A DNA stretch of 64,000 bases from Pohlia nutans (Eukaryota > Streptophyta > Bryopsida > Bryales > Mniaceae), in the NCBI GenBank assembly GCA_022496805.1, contig CM040088.1, positions 20,739,001 to 20,803,000 of the forward strand. Reading direction: 5' to 3'. Under the pieces are notes generated by a model, which saw only the letters and a list, made by a program, of their open reading frames with translations, did no database searches and was not told where the DNA came from. How positions within the stretch are numbered: position 1 is the stretch's first letter; each line of letters opens with the position of its first letter. Positions 56,701-64,000 of this stretch are shown here, in pieces. The translations under genes were made by a program, and so were the position numbers.

Positions 56701-59700
56701 GTTGTATTGAGTTCTATTCCAAATTAGGTTTTTCAATATTCTATACAACATCCACAATACAGTGTGATTAGATGCTTGGAAATATGAGGAGAGTATGGAC
56801 GTGCAGTGGCTCCTGGGTCGAACTGCTCACATTTATAACCGTAATAGATAGTGACCCCTTCCCCATGGGCTATTAGGTCACCTAAGTCTCTGTACAATCA
56901 TGCTCTATTGGAAGTCTAATATGATTGTTGAATTGTCCATGACAATTCTTCCAGGACTTATGAGTATCTGCAGAAATGCAAGGATCTTCCACCTGTGAAT
57001 TATAAAGTGGAAGTTACACGTGGCACCAATTCAGGTACACAACTGTCCATGAAAAATCCGCACCGACTTATGGATTTGACATTCTGCAGAATGTGAGAAT
57101 ATGCATACATATATAAGTTTGGCAGATTCTATGCCTTGTTTGAAACCTGAGAATGTGGACTATGTGGCGCTTATCCTGAACATCGAGTGGTCTGTTATCG
57201 CAGTCCCTTTTGTATGAATGATGCTCGTGAGAAACCATCATCTAGCTGCCTATGCTGCAAGGCGCATGCAGTGAAAAGGATGTAAATGTCAGTGAAATCA
57301 TGTTAATGTGTGTTCGTCCAATTAACAGGGGCCACTCTCCGAGGGGTTTATTTAAGGGAGGCATTTGACTGCCGTCAAGCTAGTGAGGTATTTTTGCTAA
57401 CGAATTCTATTTTAACTTCTGCTGTCAGCTTAAACTGGGGTACATTATCACACAACCAGAATTTTACAATTTAGACTGAAGGGTGTGTTGCTTGTATGAC
57501 TTCCAGTGGAACATTACAGTCAAGCCCACATTTCCTGAAGATGCTGATAACCTTAATATGCTGGTACCCTTTGAAGAACGCGTGAAGTTGGAAAGTGGAG
57601 ACTCATCCTGGCTCAAGTGTCCTGATTTTCTATTACTCACCAACAACGGTCGCACCTTCAAGTACTCTTATCTCTGGAGACATGGCTTACTACTTGCCAA
57701 GCATTTATTTTGTTCTTCGACCTGACAATAGTTTTCAACCTGTTTACAGTTCTGAAGACTGATACACAATTTTTGTATGTGGTCAGTATCGTGGTGGACC
57801 CAACAGCTTTGAAGGAAGGATTGCACTACTCCGAAGTTGTGGGTATCGACTCTGAGGCACCATGGCGAGGTCCCCTTTTCAGAATACCTGTGACCATATG
57901 CAAGCCTCTGGAGTTGAAAACTTTGCCAGCAGTAGCATCCTTTTCAGATATGTCATTTGTCCCAGGTAATATTTATCAGCAGGTCATTTTGTTGTATTTG
58001 CCACTTGGAGTTTGTTTAAACCCTTAGCTTTACAGACAACATAATAGTTGATTCCTTCTCTGAGCTTTTATTATTTACATCCCATAATATTGTTGATCAG
58101 TTCTTCTATTGGTAAAGCCTGTGTTAATCTAGTTTGTGCTTGGGTGTTTTGGAGCAGGCGCAATTGAGCGAAGATTCATATCAGTTCCAGAGGGCACAAC
58201 TTGGGCTGAAGCAACGCTGAGAATGAATGACTTCGATACTCCTCGGAGATTCTACGTGAATGCTGTGCAGCTTGTTCCTAAGAAGCGGCCTGTCGTGTGG
58301 ACCAGTTTTGTGAATTTTCAATCGCCAGCATCCAAGTCTTTTGCATTTCCTTTGATAGGAGGAGTAACTATGGAGCTCACCATTGCCCAATTTTGGTCGA
58401 GTGGCAACGGCAGTCATGTACCAGCTACTGCAAATATAGAGGTAAGCATAATATGATTGGCTTAAAGCAGTTTTTTGAATCATACTATCACGATGATAAT
58501 ACTCCTGCCTTGATCTTAATAATGGTTCTGAATGTCGAGCAGATCGAGTACCATAGCTTACTTGCTGTTGACAACGAAGTGCTCGTGAAGGGTAGCGAGG
58601 CTACTGCTCGAGTGGATGTAAAGGCAGCTCTTGGCACTGAAACTTTAACCCCGTCTGCCACTTTGAACAAGGTTGCCCTACACCAATGTGCTCTTTTCAC
58701 TGTGCTTTTGTTTATCGATTGTCACTATGTTTTCCGCTGAAAGTCATATTTGGTCCGTGGATGTTCAACATTCTCTCTAGTGTTGGCACACCAAATTTGA
58801 TCCTTAGATCCGAATTCGGGCATGATGTGACAAGTTTGTGTTTCATCTAGAACGAGATTGAGTACTAAGGTATTGGCAGTATGCGAATGAGTAATCTAAT
58901 CAAGGGCATTCATTGCACAGGTTCGTATCCCATATCGCCCTGTAGAAGCAAAGCTTGCGCCTTTATCAGCAACAAGGGATAAGTTGACTGATGGCAGGCA
59001 GATCAATGCACTCACTTTGACGTGAGTATATTTTCCAACCTACGAAGTACTAATTTTCTGGAAAGGTCCACTTAGAGAATGTGCAAATCATGCCGGCCTA
59101 TTTCAAAGTCGATTCTCTGTTCTCAATTATTATATTTACTTCTACTTCTAACATTGCAGCTTCTGAACCCTCATCTGAGCCCTTCACTTGTTTGACTTTA
59201 TTCTGTCTGTCGGAGCCAATCTGCAATTTGATTTCAGGGCACCAGAAGTACATGTAGTTGGGGATCACCTCTTATTTCTTATGGTTGCATTATGCAGATA
59301 TAAATTTTCGCTCTCAGAAGGTGGCACTGTGACCCCAAGGCTTCCTATCTTGAATGACCGTATGTATGACAATGAATTCGAATCACAGTTCTATATGCTT
59401 TGCGATTCCAACAAGGTACTTCAAGCTCGCTGCCCTGGATGTTTTTCTCACTCCTGTGCCAATATTGTAGCAGAAATGCACAGCTTGCCGTTTAGCCTGC
59501 CACCAATCATAAGAATATTCTCTTCAAATATTGTGGTTTAGATACCGTCAAATATAGTAGACAACTAAACAAGTACCTTTTCATTTTTCAGTACATGTGT
59601 GTAATCTTTCGCATCACCGTTTTAATTTGCTCAGTATGACAAAGATATTAGGATTTTTGTTTTAGCTATCGTATCAAGTTCAGTTCTTCGTTAATAGTTA

Positions 59701-62700
59701 TCTTCAACTCATTGTATACAGCGAGTACTTTCGACGGGAGATGTATACCCATCGAGTATGAAACTCTCGAAAGGAGACTATACGTTGTTACTCCACATCA
59801 GGTTAGATTCTTTTCTTTTCTCGAGATATTCTGCATTTCGGGAGGTGAATTCTGATTCAAGTTCTACCTCACTACCATTTTTAGATTTATTGTGTTTACA
59901 AATGCACAAGTAGAAAAAGTAGATCCTATTTAATTGCGAAGGGTCTGCAAATTCTGCGCTCCTGTAACTCGAATCGTGAAACCCACGAAACGTCAAGTGT
60001 CTCAATGTGTTCTTTTTGTTGCATGATCACCAGACACAACAACACGAGTTACCTAGAAAAGCTGAAGAAAGCAGTGTTGTTGCTTGAGCGCAATCTGGAA
60101 GACAAGGTGTGATAATTTTGTGAAAGTCAACTACCTCATAACTGTATTTTTTGAGTAATAGTCATTTGATGTAGATAACCAGCCTCATGTAGATTTTCAT
60201 GCAACAATTGTGTTCACTATTTTGGGATTACTTGGGGCTCGCCATAGTTGCACTTGTCCATGGAGTGTTGAGTTTTGGTAAAGGTTTTTTTGTTGTAACA
60301 AACCTTGATTTACAACAATTTTTTTCATTGTTTACAACAGAGTTCGATAAAGCTGAGTTTTTCATCTCAAATCGATGGAGTCATAACAGGAGCGAATCCA
60401 TTTGGAAGCGTCCAATTAGCTGCCGGGTAGAATCTCTATGTTTTCCAATGTTCCTATGGTCTTACAAAATTCAGTAGAAAGTAGAGACATCCAGGAGTTG
60501 TTGTTCCCTACCTCTTAAATTGTGCCTGCTTATTAACCGATCTCCTCATACATGGTGGATTGCAGAGAATCACGCCCCTTCTATATTGTTGGCCCATCCG
60601 ATGACAAGATACCAAAGGTTTGACATGTCTCCACTCAAATGCACTTTATTGCAGTCAGAAAGCTTGATATTGTGCTGACTGGAACTTCAAATGTTAGTTG
60701 TTTGACTTGCTACATTCTTTGAATGCAGATCTTCAATAAGATGACAATGACTAATAATTTTTTTGGAGGGTCTTGGTTTGAATACACCGAATATGTGAAT
60801 TTGAACATTGAAATACGTGAACTTTTATCACGCTTCAAGAATTTCTTTTTAATAGAGCTTGAATGGGCATGAATTCAAAATCAGTGAGTGCTGGCCCAGC
60901 TCAATCAAGTGATCAATGAGTTTTGATTGTGTGTCCGGGTATGATACAGGATGCAACGCTGGGGTCATTGTTGGTGGGAGAGATATCATATGGACAGGTG
61001 TCAATTGGGAATAAAGGAGGTAATGGAGGAGCGGCCTGCCCTGCAAAGTCAACAATTTCATTTGTTGTGCCCCCACCACCAAAGGTTTGCATTCTCAAAC
61101 TGCACAATCTCATGACACCTGCCTTTCCTTTGGGATAAACTTATTAACATTATAATGTCCGGTAGTGAAAGCTGGAAAAGTCAGTCGTGCATCTTCCACT
61201 CGTGCATTTTGATTGGCCTTCTAGATTAATTGTTATCGGTCTAAACCGTCAGGTTTCATCAATATCCATCTTTCAATAATGTTTCACGAAATCCTCTTCA
61301 AGCTGGAGTTTGCTGTGTGTGCAGGAGGCGGAGAAACCAAAAGAGAAGGAGGATGATGTAAAGAAGAGCGTTTCTGAAACTATGGATGCGGAGGTAAGGC
61401 ATACGTCTAGAAGTTGCTGGTCATAATTATGGACCATGAACCCCTGTAATATGGGTCAGCTGATCTTCACTAATTCATGCTATTCTAATACCATACATTT
61501 TCTGTTGTACTTGATTGCCATCATCATGACTCAGTGTTCCATGCCTAGTTTTAAAGAGATTTATGTCATGTTTTTTTCCCCCTCCTGCACTTGTAATCCT
61601 TCAGTAGGATTTTCTTTTTATCTTGCAGTAGTGCCTAAGTTGACTTGAACCAGTTTTCATTGCAAATAAACTTTACAACCAAGAGCTACTATTTATTTTC
61701 CTAGATTAGAACAGTATATGGCAGGACCTTTAACTGCTACGTTCAGAGCAATAAATGACATGAATGGGTGGCATGGTACAGGTGAGAGATGCAAAAATAA
61801 AAGTACTTTCAAGCTTACCTTTGAGTACAAAAGAAGAACGAGAAGAATGGGAGAAGCTTGCTGACTCTCTCAAGGTCAACATTCTAAATTGCTCCTCTGC
61901 TTGCATCTAAAGCACCAAATCTATTGTTTGAAAACTATTGTATCATGCAGTTCATCTCAGCTTTTTATGTTGTAGCTAGTCTGCCTTGCTTGTAGAGTCA
62001 TCGATTAGTGCTATTGGTTGCAGGCTGAGTACCCTAAGCACCTCCAACTTATGGTAGAGGTTTTAAATAAGGTGTTTGCATCCCAAGGCAAGGGAGAAGA
62101 CAAGTTCAGTGTTACCAAGGTAACTCATCTCAGATTCTATACTTAATCAGAATGATCGCTCTTAAGTTGTGTATGAAATCAGAGTATTTCTGTGTGCTCT
62201 AATTTGAGGAAGCTTACTTGCATTTGAGCTGTTGCTATGACAGTACTGATATGGCAAATATCCGCTAGTTATTTGACGACAGGTCCTTTCGATCGTTGGG
62301 AACTTCTGGACGTAGTTAGTAAGATTCGTAACTTTGACTCCTTCGTATGACAGGTAATTGAAGCAGCTGATGGTGTTATTCGCCTAGTGGACACTGGGGA
62401 TCTTGCAAAGCACTTTTCAATGAAATGTGAAGCTGAAGATGCTAATGCTGCGGTAAGCGTTCTTTATTGAAATTGTTTTATTTTCATTCAAAAATTGCAT
62501 TAAAATATAACTTTGATTAGAAATACTTTGTTGGGCCCTTAGCTGGTACCCCTTTGTCCGTATCAAGTCTGGACTCTGGACCAAACTAATTTTGAAGAGA
62601 AGCCATAGCCACCATAACTCTCATGTCACCCAACCACACTTTTATGAAACCACTGCTTGCAAGAAGACACCATATAGACAAATAAAGGATTGCGGTGTAG

Positions 62701-63609
62701 TCAGCAGCCATCCCGCTATGATAGATCCAATCTTAGAACAGAGAAAATGTTTTGTAATTGGGTTGTTCAATCTCTCTTAAATTTGGAGTCCTCACTCACC
62801 TGCGTTCGTGTGCATTAACAGAAAGTGAGAAAGGAGATGGACAAACAACGGGATGCATTGGCAGATGCCTTGTACAAGAAGGGGCTTGCTTTAGTTCAAT
62901 TGGAAGAGGATCAGGTATTTCATTTGAGGAGATGCTAGGTAATTTGTTTTTCAGTGATGAGATATTCAAGTCATAATTTACCAAGCAAAGTTTGGGAGAG
63001 CGTGAAATTAGCTCTTCAAAATACGAAACGAGATTTGTGTCCTGTACAGTTCGGGGGATTTTCTATCTCCGACATAATCCTGAAAACAATGCAATCATAG
63101 TGCCTTGTAATGTAGCAATCCTACATCGTGAACTTCTGACCTTGATATGCTTCGTGCATTGAATCCTTGCGTCGGTTGCAGGAAGAGAAGGCCCCGGAAG
63201 CTCCGTCAGTCACGTCCGATACACCAGGTGAGGAACAACGTTTTCAAAACTACATCTCTTTACACTATGGGACATTGTATTTTTATCACCTGAACAAGAT
63301 TTGAGGGAATTGGTGTCTGCATGTTTTCTCCAATGTAAAAATCGGAAGAAGTTTTAATCTCCAAGGTTCGACATCTATTGTGGAAATTGCAGTACTGGAA
63401 AAGGATATTGAAATGTTGGTTTTATGTGTTCTTGTGCTGGTGTTGCTGAAGAAAAAGTACAAGCATCGTCTTCTGTGGCCCCGACAACCGATAGTTTTGA
63501 GGAGACTTATGCCGAGTTACGCAAGTGGGCTGATGTTACTTCGCCCAAATATCTCCTACTCGCTGTGAAACGGGAAAAGCGTGCTGGTCGTCTTGGAAGT
63601 GCTCTGAAG
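50790..63609 (+). CDS. TPP2: Tripeptidyl peptidase II, partial at 3' end
   Basis: Thirty-four exons join in phase to 1396 codons: 50790-51030, 51452-51796, 52098-52176, 52447-52520, 52861-52970, 53097-53177, 53383-53469, 53879-54021, 54265-54415, 54610-54732, 55158-55241, 55604-55791, 56000-56174, 56511-56632, 56955-57034, 57329-57387, 57507-57661, 57787-57965, 58158-58441, 58543-58671, 58921-59021, 59298-59415, 59722-59801, 60034-60106, 60341-60426, 60566-60617, 60950-61084, 61325-61393, 61782-61874, 62024-62119, 62354-62452, 62822-62914, 63182-63227, 63452-63609. The subtilisin-type triad is Asp196 (IFDSGVD), His423 (SPHGTHVAG) and Ser609 (NGTSMSSP), with oxyanion Asn485 (INMSYGEP). The long Asp-His insert is typical of TPP2, a giant cytosolic protease that removes tripeptides from free N-termini downstream of the proteasome. 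The first ~150 residues are Ser/Arg-rich, plausibly a plastid-targeting extension. The C-terminal exon(s) lie past the window. Confidence 0.93.
52098..56632 (+). other. TPP2: Subtilisin-like catalytic region of TPP2 (exons 3-14)
   Basis: The Asp motif straddles the exon 2/3 junction, so its codon is split by the intron. The His motif is in exon 9, the oxyanion Asn in exon 11 and the catalytic Ser in exon 13. Exons 5-8 encode the charged insert ([12 protein letters not shown], then [17 protein letters not shown]) that separates Asp and His and is predicted helical. All active-site residues are intact, so the gene looks functional. Confidence 0.9.
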
Positions 63610-64000
63610 GTATGTAACTTCGATACCCTTGAGTGGTTTTTTTCAGAAATCGGCCTCTAGCCAATCCTTACGCGGAACGTTTTTACAACTGAACCCAATG
63701 TTGTCTTTTATTTGTGGTCGTTGCTATTCCCCGGACATTTCTAGCTGTGAGTGGATTTCTCGACCTTCTAATGTGAGTGGATTTCTCGACCTTCTAATGT
63801 GACTACACCCTTTATTCTATTTTGTGTCAACCATGACTTAATGTAGCAAAAAAGTAGTGTAACATAGAGTAAATGAATTCTTTTTGATAAATTGTGTACC
63901 TTAGGACCAACATTTAGAATCTTTTCAGTGAATAGTTACTCAAGCAACAAGTGGCTAGTCAACAAGTGGCCAACACAAGATCCAAAGCTTAGTAAATGGT
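63610..64000 (+). other. TPP2 intron running off the window
   Basis: The donor AAG|GTATGT follows the last visible exon. No further exon is seen to the window end. A 27-bp direct repeat (GTGAGTGGATTTCTCGACCT and on) is duplicated at about 63748-63801. Confidence 0.6.

Overview
The window is nuclear DNA of a land plant. The exon-intron structure (short GT-AG introns), a plant-type NUP50 and a plant-type tripeptidyl peptidase II point to an embryophyte. The mix of small introns, AT-rich intergenic DNA and an isolated GC-rich single-exon secreted-protein gene would suit a bryophyte or other early-diverging plant, but that is inference. There is no bacterial, organellar or CRISPR content.

Layout. 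0-13 kb: transposon-derived DNA with no host gene. 13.4-15.7 kb: a small secreted Cys-rich protein gene (+ strand), with a likely TATA box, a long 5'UTR intron and tandem repeats in that intron. 15.7-20.5 kb: transposon relics. 20.6-22.9 kb: a NUP50-type nucleoporin gene (- strand). 23-44 kb: a dense, nested transposon graveyard that holds a nearly intact Tc1-like DD34E element. 44.4-48.3 kb: a KH + RING protein with a MEX3-like architecture (+ strand). 49.8-64 kb: tripeptidyl peptidase II (+ strand). For the last gene I could place 34 exons that join in frame to 1396 codons; its last exon or exons lie beyond the window.

The strongest unexpected signal is a large set of elements that start TTAACCC and end GGGTTAA. 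These have the TTAA target and CCC termini of the piggyBac superfamily, and I count at least a dozen from 0.23 to 2.6 kb. At 39.6-41.6 kb three are nested one in another, and removing the middle one restores an uninterrupted relative with a single TTAA. Other elements have superfamily-type target duplications readable in place: three 303-bp PIF/Harbinger-like MITEs (3-bp TSD), three CACTA-type elements (3-bp TSD), Stowaway-like and other TA-flanked MITEs, and a Mutator-like MITE (10-bp TSD). A 2-kb fold-back element carries the 5' end of a U2 snRNA gene in both arms.

The host genes do not form an operon or an obvious pathway. NUP50 acts at the nuclear pore, the KH-RING protein probably in RNA-linked ubiquitination, and TPP2 in peptide turnover. 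All coordinates and splice sites were read by eye; no alignment or database search was run.
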